NCBI GenBank assembly: GCA_017411435.1
Contig: JAFQQD010000063.1
Span: 1-55,466, forward strand
Origin: Clostridia bacterium
GTDB lineage: Bacteria > Bacillota > Clostridia > UMGS1883
Direction: 5' to 3'
Length of the DNA stretch: 55,466 bases
The notes under the pieces are model-generated. The model was not told where the DNA came from, ran no database searches, and saw only the letters and a program-made list of their open reading frames with translations. Positions 25,042-33,742 of the stretch are shown here, piece by piece; position 1 is the first letter of the stretch, and every line of letters starts with the position of its first letter. The position numbers and the translations under genes were made by a program.

Positions 25042-26022
25042 TTATACCGGAGTTTTTATAACCTTTTCTATAAACAGTGCAGTATTAAAAAGGTCATTTT
25101 TATCAATGACTTCATTTGCACTGTGAATATATCTTGTAGGGATGGAAACAGTGCCCGAGGGAATGCCTCCTCCGGTGAGATGAATAGCGCCCGAGTCAGT
25201 TCCTCCAAAGCTTGCCGCTTCAATCTGATAGGGGATACCGCTTTCCTTTGCCGCGTTAAGAAGAAGGTTTTTTACCTTTTCGTGAATTATAAATGATGCA
25301 TCCTTAATTTTAATTGCAGGACCTTTACCGAGAGACAGATTAAGCTCAAGCGACTTTGGAGTATCACCGACATTTGAAACATCAACCGCAATGGCGATAT
25401 CGGGGTTAATAAGTGCTGCAGCAGTTTTTGCACCGCGGCAACCGACCTCCTCCTGAACAGTAAATACTGCATATACATCATTAGGAGTTTCTTTTGCGTT
25501 TTGCATTGCACGAATCAGCGCCCAGCAACCGGCTCTGTCATCAAGAGCTTTCGACATAATTTTATCTCCTGTTTGAGCAAAATTACTGCCATATGTCGCC
25601 ATATCTCCAATCTGCACACGCTTTAAGGCATCCTCTTTTGAGGATGCACCGATGTCAATATACATCTTATCAAAACCAACGGATGACGGATTTTCCTTGT
25701 TTTCATAGGAAATTTTACCTTTTTCTCCGTTTGTAAATTCAATTGTTGAATTTATGCTGTTGTACTTGAGAATACCGCCGATAGGAGAAAAACGAATGAA
25801 ACCGTTTTCATCAATATAATTTACCATAAATCCGATTTCGTCCATGTGTGCAGCAAGCATCAGCTTTTTGCCACTGCCTTTTCTATGGCAGATGAGGTTT
25901 CCAAGGGTGTCGGTAAATATTTCGTCACATACATCCAAAATCTCCTCGCGGATTATATCGGTAATAGCACTTTCTCTGCCTGACGGAGAAATGCACATTG
26001 TGAGCTTTTCTAAAAGTTTCAT
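25042..26022 (-). CDS. M42 family metallopeptidase, paralogue 1
   Basis: 326 residues of a two-zinc aminopeptidase of the M42 family (glutamyl aminopeptidase/deblocking type, forming tetrahedral dodecamers). Metal and catalytic residues are in place: His in LAAHMDEIGF, Asp in KALDDRAGC, the Glu pair in TVQEEVGCRGA, Asp in AVDVSNVGDTP and the late His in YIHSANEV. It overlaps the stop of the next paralogue by 4 bp and is the last gene of the set of three. M42 enzymes trim peptides left by the proteasome or other proteases, or come from food peptides. Confidence 0.93.
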   Translation of the reverse strand: MKLLEKLTMCISPSGRESAITDIIREEILDVCDEIFTDTLGNLICHRKGSGKKLMLAAHMDEIGFMVNYIDENGFIRFSPIGGILKYNSINSTIEFTNGEKGKISYENKENPSSVGFDKMYIDIGASSKEDALKRVQIGDMATYGSNFAQTGDKIMSKALDDRAGCWALIRAMQNAKETPNDVYAVFTVQEEVGCRGAKTAAALINPDIAIAVDVSNVGDTPKSLELNLSLGKGPAIKIKDASFIIHEKVKNLLLNAAKESGIPYQIEAASFGGTDSGAIHLTGGGIPSGTVSIPTRYIHSANEVIDKNDLFNTALFIEKVIKTPV

Positions 26023-27035
26023 ACGAGATTGCTCCTTTCGATGTTTTTGAGTACCGCTTTAGAGAGAAGATACACACTTTCTGCATCTTCATTGTGCATA
26101 ACACTGACGGGGGAGTGAATATACCGGCAGGGCACAGCAAGAACTGCAGTTTTTACTCCGCAGCCGCTACGCTGAATAACACCTGCATCCGTACCGCCCA
26201 TGGTAGTTTTCTTAATCTGCAATTTGATACCGTTTTCCTTTGCGGTATTCATAATAAAATCGTAATATCCCTTGTCGGAAATTGCTGCACCGTCAACGGC
26301 TGTCATAACTGCGCCTTTTCCCAAATTAGTAACCTGAGTGTGGGGCTCGCTTCCGTATACATCAGAGCAGGTTGTTCCTTCGATTACAAGGGCGATATCG
26401 GGATTTATATTGCCTGCGGCAACAAGCGCCCCTCTGCATCCAAGCTCTTCCTGAACTGTAAAGGTGAAATAGATGTCACTGTCATATTCTTCTTTCATAA
26501 GCTCAAGAAGTATTGCACAGCCGACTCTGTCGTCAAGAGCTTTGCTTTTTATAAGATTGTCGCCAAAAGGAGTATATTCTCCGTCAAATACCGCAAAATC
26601 ACCAAGTGAAACGAGCTTTTCGGCGCTTTCCTTATCCTTTGCACCGATGTCAATATATAAATCTTTGATTTTAGCGGGAGAATTAATCTCTTCCGGCTTT
26701 TGCAGATGAACTGCCTTTGTTCCAATAATTCCGCAGAGTTTGTCTTTGCCTATCAATACCCTTTTGCTGACCAGAACAGCGGTTTCAATTCCGCCCAGGG
26801 TAGCAAATTTCAAAAATCCCTGTTCGGTTATTTCAGTAATTATAAGTCCGACTTCATCCATGTGAGCCGCAACCATAACTTTTTTCCCGTTTCCTTTTTT
26901 GTGGCAGATGAGATTACCCATAGTATCGGTGTAAATCTCGTCACAATTTGCGTGATTTCTTATAAAATCGCGCACTTCATCTTCAAATCCCGAAGGGGCA
27001 TTCAGTGATGCTAATTCCTTTACCAGCACAGACAA
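26019..27035 (-). CDS. M42 family metallopeptidase, paralogue 2
   Basis: 338 residues. Zinc and catalytic motifs: VAAHMDEVGLI, KALDDRVGCA, TVQEELGCRGA, and CRYIHSPVSV near the end. The start is a TTG (27035) with GGAGGG 4 nt upstream; a GTG 6 bp further in is an alternative. The start lies inside the 3' end of paralogue 3, so translation is probably coupled. It is clearly related to its two neighbours, but their sequences have diverged strongly, which suggests different peptide preference or mixed complexes. Confidence 0.92.
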   Translation of the reverse strand: MSVLVKELASLNAPSGFEDEVRDFIRNHANCDEIYTDTMGNLICHKKGNGKKVMVAAHMDEVGLIITEITEQGFLKFATLGGIETAVLVSKRVLIGKDKLCGIIGTKAVHLQKPEEINSPAKIKDLYIDIGAKDKESAEKLVSLGDFAVFDGEYTPFGDNLIKSKALDDRVGCAILLELMKEEYDSDIYFTFTVQEELGCRGALVAAGNINPDIALVIEGTTCSDVYGSEPHTQVTNLGKGAVMTAVDGAAISDKGYYDFIMNTAKENGIKLQIKKTTMGGTDAGVIQRSGCGVKTAVLAVPCRYIHSPVSVMHNEDAESVYLLSKAVLKNIERSNLV

Positions 27036-28054
27036 TCACCCTCCTTTAAGGAAACTGCAAATTCGCTTATGAGCTTTGCAGCGCTTTCCATATCCAAAGT
27101 ATCAGCAACCTCAAAATTTCCGTGCATATATCTTACAGGCACGGAAAGGAGCGCCGTTGGAACACCTGCGCCTGATACCTGTATTTCCCAGGCATCTGTG
27201 CCTGTGTTTGACTGACATACCTCAATCTGGAAATCTATATTGTTACACTTTGCAAGGTCAATTATCCTGCGAGTCATTTTGGAATGAAGATTGGGACCGA
27301 TTGAAATAACGGGTCCCTTACCGCAAGGAAAAGCCTCTTCTGACACATCAAGGCTTGTACCGTGACAAACATCGAGCGCAATAGCACACGATGGCTTGAT
27401 ATGTGCTGCTGCAGTTTTTGCACCTCGCAGACCAACCTCTTCCTGAACAGTTGCCACCGCAATAATGTCATTTTCAATATTTTTCCCACAGAGCAGTTCC
27501 AGTGTTCTTAAAACTGCAGCAAGTCCACCTCTGTCGTCAATACAGCGTGATGCCACCATAGTAGAATCGAGCTGTGTGAAGCCTGTGTTAAATGTAATAA
27601 TATCGCCAACGGAAACCTTTTTTTCGGTAATTTCTTTCGAAAAACCTATATCAACACACAGTTCATCCAACTTTACGGCCTTAGTTCTGTCAGCTATAAG
27701 ATGAGGAGGCATAAAGCCTATTACACCGAAAAGCTTTTCTTCGCCCCATACAGTAACTTCTGTGCCTGGAAGAATCTTTGCATCAAATCCTCCAATGGAA
27801 ACAAATTTAAGGCTACCTTCATCGGTTATACCGCTTACCATAAGACCAAGCTCGTCCATATGAGCTTCAATCATAAGCGATGGGGAGGAAGGATTTGTAC
27901 CTTTTTTTATTCCGATTACATTCCCGAGATTATCGGTTGTAATTTCGTCACAGAATTCGGAAAAGAGCTTTTTAACACACTGCGCTACTTTTCCTTCACT
28001 ACCGCTTACACCGAATTCTCCGTCAAGAATTTTGAGATATTCAGAAGCTGTCAT
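27020..28054 (-). CDS. M42 family metallopeptidase, paralogue 3
   Basis: 344 residues, first of the three. Motifs: IEAHMDELGLM, SRCIDDRGGLA, TVQEEVGLRGA, RYMHGNFEVAD. The extra residues lie in the middle domain (KAVKLDELCVDIGFSKEITE) that in this family controls oligomer shape. The ATG at 28054 starts 5 bp after the murD stop, so it is cotranscribed with murD. Confidence 0.92.
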   Translation of the reverse strand: MTASEYLKILDGEFGVSGSEGKVAQCVKKLFSEFCDEITTDNLGNVIGIKKGTNPSSPSLMIEAHMDELGLMVSGITDEGSLKFVSIGGFDAKILPGTEVTVWGEEKLFGVIGFMPPHLIADRTKAVKLDELCVDIGFSKEITEKKVSVGDIITFNTGFTQLDSTMVASRCIDDRGGLAAVLRTLELLCGKNIENDIIAVATVQEEVGLRGAKTAAAHIKPSCAIALDVCHGTSLDVSEEAFPCGKGPVISIGPNLHSKMTRRIIDLAKCNNIDFQIEVCQSNTGTDAWEIQVSGAGVPTALLSVPVRYMHGNFEVADTLDMESAAKLISEFAVSLKEGDCLCW

Positions 28055-28058
28055 AAAA

Positions 28059-29438
28059 TCAACCCTTCAAACTATTTACTATTTCCTTGAATAAATTGCC
28101 GCGTTCCTCAAAGTTTTTGAACATATCGAAACTAGTGCTCGCATTTGAAAGAAGAACGATGTCTCCATCTTTCGCTGCATTTTTAGCGCAATTAACGGCC
28201 TCTTCATATGTTGCGCAGAACTCGACCGGGATATCCTTGCCGACACCGGTTTTTTCTGAATATTTAGTAAGTGCATCTTTAATAAGAGGACCTGTTTTCC
28301 CGATAAGTACAATATGCTTGGTTTTTGTAGCAAGCGACTCGCCAAGCTCATCATATGGAATACCTTTATCCTTGCCGCCTGAAATAAGAATTACCTTATC
28401 AAATACTTTAAGAGTATTTATTGTTCTGTTGGGACTTGAATCAATAGAACTGTTATAATATTTTACCCCGTTAAGCTCGCGTACAAACTCAATTCTGTGT
28501 GCAACACCGCCAAATGTCTGTGCGACCTTTTTTACGGCATCTTCCGTGTACAAGGGATAAGTCACGGCAATAGCTGTCATATAGTTCTGGACATTATGCT
28601 CGCCGGGTATACGGATGTCTTTTTTGTCAAGTACTTTTTTGCCAAAGGCATATATGCTTTTGCCGTCACAATAGACAGAGCAATTTTCATCATATCCGAA
28701 AACGCGCACTTCACCGCTTGCACTGTCCTTACATTCATATGATTTGTCGTTTGTCTTATTTACAACGAGAACACTATCCTTTCCGGCATGAAGATAGATG
28801 TTGCGCTTTGCCTCAATATATTCTTCATACGATTTATGCATATCGAGGTGATTGGGACTGATATTTGTGATTGCAGCCACATCAGCACTCTTTTTCATTG
28901 TGTGAAGCTGAAAACTTGAAAGCTCAAGAACGACAATGTCATCAGGAGAAATTTCGCCTGCATTACAAAGCAGGGGATTGCCGATATTTCCGCCAAGATG
29001 GCACTTATGACCGCTTTCGGTAAGTATTTTATGAATAAGTGTAGTGGTGGTGGTTTTTCCGTCACTTCCTGTAATTGCAATTATTTTTGCAGGGCATACT
29101 TCAAAGAAAACTTCCATTTCGCTTGTTATTACACTGCCGTTTTCACGAGCCTTCTGAAGATCAGGCAGGTCAAAGCGCATTCCGGGTGTTTTGAATATAA
29201 TTTCGCCTGCGAGGTTATCAAGGTAGTTTTCACCGCAGTTAAGCTTTACACCAAGAGATAAAAGTTCTTTACCTGTTTCCCCAAGCTCATCGCTTGATTT
29301 TCTGTCGCAGGCAGTCACAATTGCTCCGTTTTCAGCGAGAAATTTTATAAGCGGCAAATTACTTATACCAATACCCACAACAGTGATGTTTTTTCCGTTT
29401 ACATATTTTTTGAAAGCTTCAAATTTTGGATTATTCAA
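28059..29438 (-). CDS. murD: UDP-N-acetylmuramoyl-L-alanine--D-glutamate ligase
   Basis: 459 residues, the normal length. An N-terminal Rossmann-like domain (NITVVGIGISNLPLIKFLAE), the ATP loop ITGSDGKTTTTTLIHKIL (about 112-129), the central ALTNISPNHLDMHKSYEEY motif (here AAITNISPNHLD) and the C-terminal VLISGGKDKGIPYDEL that marks MurD are all present. It adds D-glutamate to UDP-MurNAc-L-Ala in the cytoplasm. It is outside the usual mur/division cluster; it is followed by the three M42 genes. Confidence 0.95.
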   Translation of the reverse strand: MNNPKFEAFKKYVNGKNITVVGIGISNLPLIKFLAENGAIVTACDRKSSDELGETGKELLSLGVKLNCGENYLDNLAGEIIFKTPGMRFDLPDLQKARENGSVITSEMEVFFEVCPAKIIAITGSDGKTTTTTLIHKILTESGHKCHLGGNIGNPLLCNAGEISPDDIVVLELSSFQLHTMKKSADVAAITNISPNHLDMHKSYEEYIEAKRNIYLHAGKDSVLVVNKTNDKSYECKDSASGEVRVFGYDENCSVYCDGKSIYAFGKKVLDKKDIRIPGEHNVQNYMTAIAVTYPLYTEDAVKKVAQTFGGVAHRIEFVRELNGVKYYNSSIDSSPNRTINTLKVFDKVILISGGKDKGIPYDELGESLATKTKHIVLIGKTGPLIKDALTKYSEKTGVGKDIPVEFCATYEEAVNCAKNAAKDGDIVLLSNASTSFDMFKNFEERGNLFKEIVNSLKG

Positions 29439-29449
29439 GTCTATCCCTC

Positions 29450-30067
29450 TTATCTGATAAAATTTGTTTTAATTTTTTCTTCAGGTTCAGGCTTTTTAAC
29501 TCCTGCCTCTGTGCCTTTTTCTATACATTTAAGAAGCCATGCCATATTTTTACCGATACAGCGCATAACCTGTATTCCCTCAAGGTCCTGCACAGTTTCT
29601 TCGGGAGTATTTCCATGCACCATTGCCCAGTAAGGACCGTTTACAATGGGCATTTCGTTAAATTCAGGATATTTCAGAAGCTGGTCAAGTGTGGCAGTTG
29701 AACCTCCGCGTCTGCAACTTGCAATAACTGCACACGGTTTATGTTTCAGAAGTGATGAACTACTGAAAAACAGTCTGTCAAGGAAGGAAGTCATCATTCC
29801 TGATGCTGCAGCGTAATGGACGGGAGAACCAAAAACAACCCCATCTGCATCGCGAAGCAGCTTTATCGCTTCATTGACACAGTCGTCCGTTATGCATTTT
29901 CCGTTTTTTCTGCAATATCCGCAGCCAAGGCATCCCTTGGTAGTTGCACCTGCATGGAAAACTTCAGTTTCAATACCTTCTTTATTAAGCTCTTTTTCAA
30001 TCTCACAAAGGGCTGTGTATGTACAGCCGTTTTTCTTTGGACTACCGTTGAAAAGAATAACTTTCAT
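29450..30067 (-). CDS. Flavodoxin-like NAD(P)H-dependent FMN reductase/iron-sulfur flavoprotein
   Basis: 205 residues from ATG 30067 (site AAAGGAC); the frame to 30085 adds six residues without a site. MKVILFNGSPKKNGCTYTAL is the FMN phosphate loop of the NADPH-dependent FMN reductase family. CLGCGYCRKNGKC (about 48-60) is the cluster-like cysteine motif of iron-sulfur flavoproteins. GVVFGSPVHYAAASGMMTSF binds the flavin ring. It probably carries electrons or reduces quinones or small oxidants in the cytoplasm. It is 11 bp upstream of murD in the same direction. Confidence 0.85.
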   Translation of the reverse strand: MKVILFNGSPKKNGCTYTALCEIEKELNKEGIETEVFHAGATTKGCLGCGYCRKNGKCITDDCVNEAIKLLRDADGVVFGSPVHYAAASGMMTSFLDRLFFSSSSLLKHKPCAVIASCRRGGSTATLDQLLKYPEFNEMPIVNGPYWAMVHGNTPEETVQDLEGIQVMRCIGKNMAWLLKCIEKGTEAGVKKPEPEEKIKTNFIR

Positions 30068-30090
30068 AAAAAACAGTCCTTTCAAAATAT

Positions 30091-31131
30091 TTACGGATTA
30101 CAGTTTCCGCATGGTTTATAGCCTGAGTTTAGAGCATCCTCACGCGAAAGAAAATCAAATCGGTTTTTATCAGATGGAAGATTTGCACACGCTTCGCAGT
30201 GGAATACCTTAGACTTTTTATTTCCAATATAAATTATTTCAAGTGTTGAAGAATCCGTTTTCTCAAACTCTTCTCCGTCAACTTTCTTCACTGTTTTACC
30301 ATCCGTTTTGAGTATAACGGTTTTATCCTTGTCAGTTCGAAATACACCCGAAGAAGCGTCCTCAAGCCTTTCAAGCGCTTCGTCATGCGGATGTCCGTAT
30401 GAATTTCCCTCTCCGCACTGAATTACAGATACAGAAGGGGAGACCGCGTTTAAGAATGCAGAAGATGACGCATAACGACTTGCATGATGACCGACTTTTA
30501 ATATGTCGGAATCAAGCTCCTTCTTATTTCCCAGAAGCTCTGCCTCAACACTTCTTTCAGCATCTCCCATAAATAGTGCCTTTACTTCTCCAAACTGGAC
30601 AGAAAAAACGAGAGAATTGTCATTTTCATTACCAAAATCCTTTTTTGGAGAGAGGAACTTCAAACGAAACTGACCAATCTCGTATATACAATCCATGTCA
30701 GGAATTTTGGGAGTGATATCTTTTTTTATAAGGGTATCGATAAATTTTTCATAAAAATATGACGAAGAAGCCTCTCCGTTTATAAAGATTGTACCGACAT
30801 CAATAGAGGATAAAACAGCGGATGCTCCGCCCATATGGTCCTCATGCGGATGTGTGCCGATAAAATAATCAATGTAGTTTACATCAAGGCTTTTCAGGTA
30901 CTTATAGACTGTGCTTCCGCTTTGCTCTGTTCCGGCATCTATAAGTATACATTTATTCTCTGCCTGAATGAAAACACAGTCCCCCTGACCGACATCAATA
31001 AAGTGGAAAACAGCTTCACCAGAAACTGGTGAAGAGTTATTGAGAGATGCTTCCTGGTTAAAGTAAAGAGAGCAGGAGGAAAAAAGAAGTGCTACTATAA
31101 GAACTATTATTATAGTTTTAGATTTATTCAT
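30091..31131 (-). CDS. ComEC-like metallo-beta-lactamase lipoprotein with Ada-type zinc tail
   Basis: 346 residues from ATG 31131 (a GTG at 31140 is also possible). The lipoprotein signal TIIIVLIVALLFSSC gives a membrane-anchored extracellular protein. The hydrolase domain has HFIDVGQGDCVFIQ, the zinc motif THPHEDHMGG (about 96-105), the Asp in ALFMGDAE and the HHAS motif, as in the soluble nuclease domain of ComEC. The C-terminal 45 residues (IYIGNKKSKVFHCEAC, then GYKPCGNCNP) resemble the Ada metal-binding domain found on many secreted nucleases. It is probably a surface DNase or nucleotide hydrolase rather than a transport channel, as there are no channel segments. Confidence 0.85.
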   Translation of the reverse strand: MNKSKTIIIVLIVALLFSSCSLYFNQEASLNNSSPVSGEAVFHFIDVGQGDCVFIQAENKCILIDAGTEQSGSTVYKYLKSLDVNYIDYFIGTHPHEDHMGGASAVLSSIDVGTIFINGEASSSYFYEKFIDTLIKKDITPKIPDMDCIYEIGQFRLKFLSPKKDFGNENDNSLVFSVQFGEVKALFMGDAERSVEAELLGNKKELDSDILKVGHHASRYASSSAFLNAVSPSVSVIQCGEGNSYGHPHDEALERLEDASSGVFRTDKDKTVILKTDGKTVKKVDGEEFEKTDSSTLEIIYIGNKKSKVFHCEACANLPSDKNRFDFLSREDALNSGYKPCGNCNP

Positions 31132-31152
31132 AATAACCACCTGTTAAAAGTT

Positions 31153-31246
31153 AAAAAAGAAGCGTGCCGCTTCACCATTTCGCGTCCCAAACAAACTTAA
31201 AACCAACAAATCTTGCTCGCGATAAAGGCACGCAATTTCCTATACG
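31153..31246 (-). repeat. Terminator-linked repeat, copy B
   Basis: Read on the minus strand it starts directly after the ptsH terminator (atcgtataggaaattgcgtg) and ends with gaagcggcacgcttc plus T6, a 6-bp hairpin with a 3-nt loop. It matches 14393-14486. The hairpin stem is perfect here, while copy A has one mismatch. Confidence 0.75.
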
Positions 31247-31277
31247 ATAAAAAAGGTCTGACGCGCGGTCAGACCTT
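31247..31277 (-). terminator. Intrinsic terminator of ptsH
   Basis: aaggtctgac and gtcagacctt form a perfect 10-bp stem around gcgcg, with a T run on the minus strand. Confidence 0.88.
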
Positions 31278-31283
31278 GATAAT

Positions 31284-31547
31284 TCATTCTGCAAAGTTAG
31301 ATTCAACAAGATTTGTCAATCCTTCGATAGCTGCTTCCTCATCTGCGCCGTCAGCTGTCAAAGTCACAGCAGTACCGCGTGTGATACCCAAGGACAAAAC
31401 ACCTAAAAGACTTTTTGCATTTACCTTTCTTTCATCCTTGGAAATCCATATAGATGCGCTGAACTCATTCGCTTTCTGTATAAAGAATGTTGCAGGGCGC
31501 GCATGCAGTCCTACCTGATTCTGCACAACAATCTCTTTTGAAACCAT
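31284..31547 (-). CDS. ptsH: Phosphocarrier protein HPr
   Basis: 87 residues. His15 in GLHARPA takes the phosphate from enzyme I and passes it to sugar-specific PTS enzymes II. Ser46 in NAKSLLGVLSLG is the site of HPr kinase, as in Firmicutes with CcpA-type catabolite control. The catalytic His separates it from Crh. It stands alone without ptsI, with its own terminator. Confidence 0.95.
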   Translation of the reverse strand: MVSKEIVVQNQVGLHARPATFFIQKANEFSASIWISKDERKVNAKSLLGVLSLGITRGTAVTLTADGADEEAAIEGLTNLVESNFAE

Positions 31548-31624
31548 AAAATAATGCTCCTTACTAAAAACTTGTATATAATTATATAACTTTTTAGGCT
31601 GTTAGTCAACAAGTTTTTGCAAAA

Positions 31625-32245
31625 TTATTTTTTATTAAAATATGCGTCAGGAACGCTACCCACGATAAGTGTCTGGGCAATGGGCATCTGCGATTCTACA
31701 GTGATACTGCTGTATGCAAACGGGAGCAAAATTTCAATGTCTATTGATATAGACAGTATTATAGTGTGAAGTGTCTGATTGATTGCAGTTTCCTCAAAAG
31801 TATGCATAATATCGGCGTGTGTTACTGAAATAGGCTCGAATCTTATGGGAACTTTCGGGCCAATGCCTGCAAAAAGGTCGAATCCCATAAGAGATGACAG
31901 ATAAACCCTATTTTCAAAAAGCTCGTTTTCTTCAATAAGGTCTCCTATTTTAATATCAAGCTCATTTGCAAAATTATTGATAAGAACTGAATTTGTACTG
32001 ACAGATGTAACTTTGCCATTTGCGTCACGGGAAATAATAGTTATTTTGTCATAACTTAAGAACTCTTCAAGCATCAGATTTTTGACCTCACGGTCAATCA
32101 TGTTTGAAACTTCATTCTCGACAAATTTTTGTGATATAGTTATGATTTTAGGTCTTAAATATTTTGTATAGGCATACATCGAAACGAGGCATAAAACCCC
32201 CGAAACGATAAGAATGAGGGCAATCAATCTTTTTAATCTGTTCAT
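31625..32245 (-). CDS. yunB: Sporulation protein YunB
   Basis: 206 residues, the family length. One N-terminal membrane segment (LIALILIVSGVLCLVSMYAY) and a domain of the YunB family: SNMIDREVKNLM, VTSVSTNSVLINNFANEL, VYLSSLMGFDLFAGIGPKVP, RFEPISVTHADI, AINQTLHTIILSISIDI. In Bacillus subtilis yunB is under sigma E and K and needed for normal spore formation. Its presence supports an endospore former. A GGAGTGG site precedes ATG 32245. Confidence 0.92.
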   Translation of the reverse strand: MNRLKRLIALILIVSGVLCLVSMYAYTKYLRPKIITISQKFVENEVSNMIDREVKNLMLEEFLSYDKITIISRDANGKVTSVSTNSVLINNFANELDIKIGDLIEENELFENRVYLSSLMGFDLFAGIGPKVPIRFEPISVTHADIMHTFEETAINQTLHTIILSISIDIEILLPFAYSSITVESQMPIAQTLIVGSVPDAYFNKK

Positions 32246-32300
32246 GCTACCACTCCTTTTTTCATTCTATGCTGAAAAAAGGAGGATAGTTCAAGTATCA

Positions 32301-33605
32301 CTATTTTATATCTTTTGTAGCTGGATTATCGATAACATTACCGTCTTTATCAAAACGCGAGCCGTGACAAGGACAGTCCCATGTATGCTCAAACTTATTC
32401 CACTTGAGAGAGCACCCCAGATGCGAACACCTCTTTGCAGTTGGCGTTAAAAGGTTTATTGCAGCTTCAATACCGTTTGCAAAGAGCTGAGGGTGAAGTA
32501 TCTTCCTCTGTGGCGAAAAAATATGAGCGTAACCGTTCTTTCTACCGCTCAGAATGTCAGAAAGTATCATTGCAGAAACCATGGAAGATGACATGCCCCA
32601 TTTGTTAAAGCCTGTTGCAACATACAGGTAGGGTGTGCTTTTTGAATATTGTCCTATATACGGAATTGAATCAAGACTCATACAGTCCTGTGCCGCCCAC
32701 TCGTATTTAAGGGGTAATCCATGATAGTATTTATCGGCAAAATCCCTGATTCCGCGCCATGCAAGGCTTTCTTTTCCTGTGCGATGACCGCTTCCGCCTA
32801 TCAGCAGAAGATTTTCGTAACTTCTCAGGGAAAAGCCGCTTTTATCTTCATCAACATACATTCCCTGAAGCTCTTTTTCGTATTCGTATGCACAGACATA
32901 GCTTCTGTCCTGATAAAGCTTCAGAAAATAGCTTCCGTGCTTGTTTATGAAAGGGAAGTGGGTTGCGACTATAATTTGTTTTGCAAAAATTTCCCCTTTA
33001 TCAGTAAGAACATATTCAGGTGTAAGGCTGAGAACAGCGGTATTTTCATAAATTGTAAGATTCTCACATATACCTGACAAAAATTTCAAAGGGTGAAACT
33101 GCGCCTGATTTTTGAATTTTACAGCACCTTTTATATCAAAAGGAAGCTCGGTATTCTCTTCAAACGATGCGTCAAAACCAATGCTTTTAAGAAAATTCAC
33201 TTCGTCTTCAACTTTTTTGCGATCAGTAGTTGAATAGGTGAAAGCGTCTTTTTTTTCAAAATCACAATCGATGGTCTTTGTAAGCTTTTCAAACTCTGCA
33301 ATGGCTTTTTGATTTATATCAAGATACATACGCGCTGTTTCCTTGCCATATTCTTTACTTATTTTACTGTAAATAATCCCGTGCTGAGAAGTTATCTTAG
33401 CAGTTGTGTTTTCTGTAATTCCCGAACAAATTCTGTTTTTCTCGACTATAACGCACTTTGCTCCGTTTTGTGTGAGATAATACGCGCAAAGGATTCCGCA
33501 TATACCACCACCTATGACTAAAACATCTGTTTTAATGTCACGCGATAAACTTTCAAAACCTTCTAATTTAACTGTATCTGCCCATACTGATTTTTTCATA
33601 GCCAT
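32301..33605 (-). CDS. FAD-dependent oxidoreductase with C-terminal Rieske domain
   Basis: 434 residues. FAD is bound by TDVLVIGGGICGILCAYYLT (about 28-47), continuing with VIVEKNRICSGITENTTAKI, of the DAO/glycine-oxidase kind. The middle has YIGQYSKSTPYLYVATGFNK. The C-terminus holds a Rieske [2Fe-2S] site: CSHLGC and CPCHGSRF (two Cys-x-His pairs). This is the YhfW-like family; the substrate is not known. Related proteins are about 480-510 residues, and the last strand after the Rieske motif looks short here (ends KDIK). Confidence 0.88.
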   Translation of the reverse strand: MAMKKSVWADTVKLEGFESLSRDIKTDVLVIGGGICGILCAYYLTQNGAKCVIVEKNRICSGITENTTAKITSQHGIIYSKISKEYGKETARMYLDINQKAIAEFEKLTKTIDCDFEKKDAFTYSTTDRKKVEDEVNFLKSIGFDASFEENTELPFDIKGAVKFKNQAQFHPLKFLSGICENLTIYENTAVLSLTPEYVLTDKGEIFAKQIIVATHFPFINKHGSYFLKLYQDRSYVCAYEYEKELQGMYVDEDKSGFSLRSYENLLLIGGSGHRTGKESLAWRGIRDFADKYYHGLPLKYEWAAQDCMSLDSIPYIGQYSKSTPYLYVATGFNKWGMSSSMVSAMILSDILSGRKNGYAHIFSPQRKILHPQLFANGIEAAINLLTPTAKRCSHLGCSLKWNKFEHTWDCPCHGSRFDKDGNVIDNPATKDIK

Positions 33606-33649
33606 CCCCGTTTTTTGATAATTTTTTATAGTATGCGCAAAAATGACAA

Positions 33650-33740
33650 AAAAATCAGCTGAGTAAACATGAACCGACCTCCCAATCGTTAGATTTTAGG
33701 TCTAACTTTTGGGGGTCGGTTCAACACTCAGCTGATTTTT
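33650..33740 (-). terminator. Terminator of pyk, split by a 54-bp insertion
   Basis: The outer arms 33650-33664 (aaaaatcagctgagt) and 33726-33740 (actcagctgattttt) are perfectly complementary. If the element at 33670-33723 and one copy of aca are taken out, the loop is just aaac. The inserted element is itself a hairpin, so the structure is longer but still a terminator. Confidence 0.88.
33670..33723 (-). mobile_element. 54-bp mini-element made of the IS3-family end
   Basis: Read on the minus strand its first 52 bases are identical to the left end of the IS3-family element at 55328. It begins TG and ends CA, its two ends are inverted repeats (tgaaccgacc), and it is flanked by a direct 3-bp duplication aca (33667-33669 and 33724-33726), the size IS3-family transposases make. 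It has no coding content and could be moved by the full element's transposase. Confidence 0.8.
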
Positions 33741-33742
33741 GC

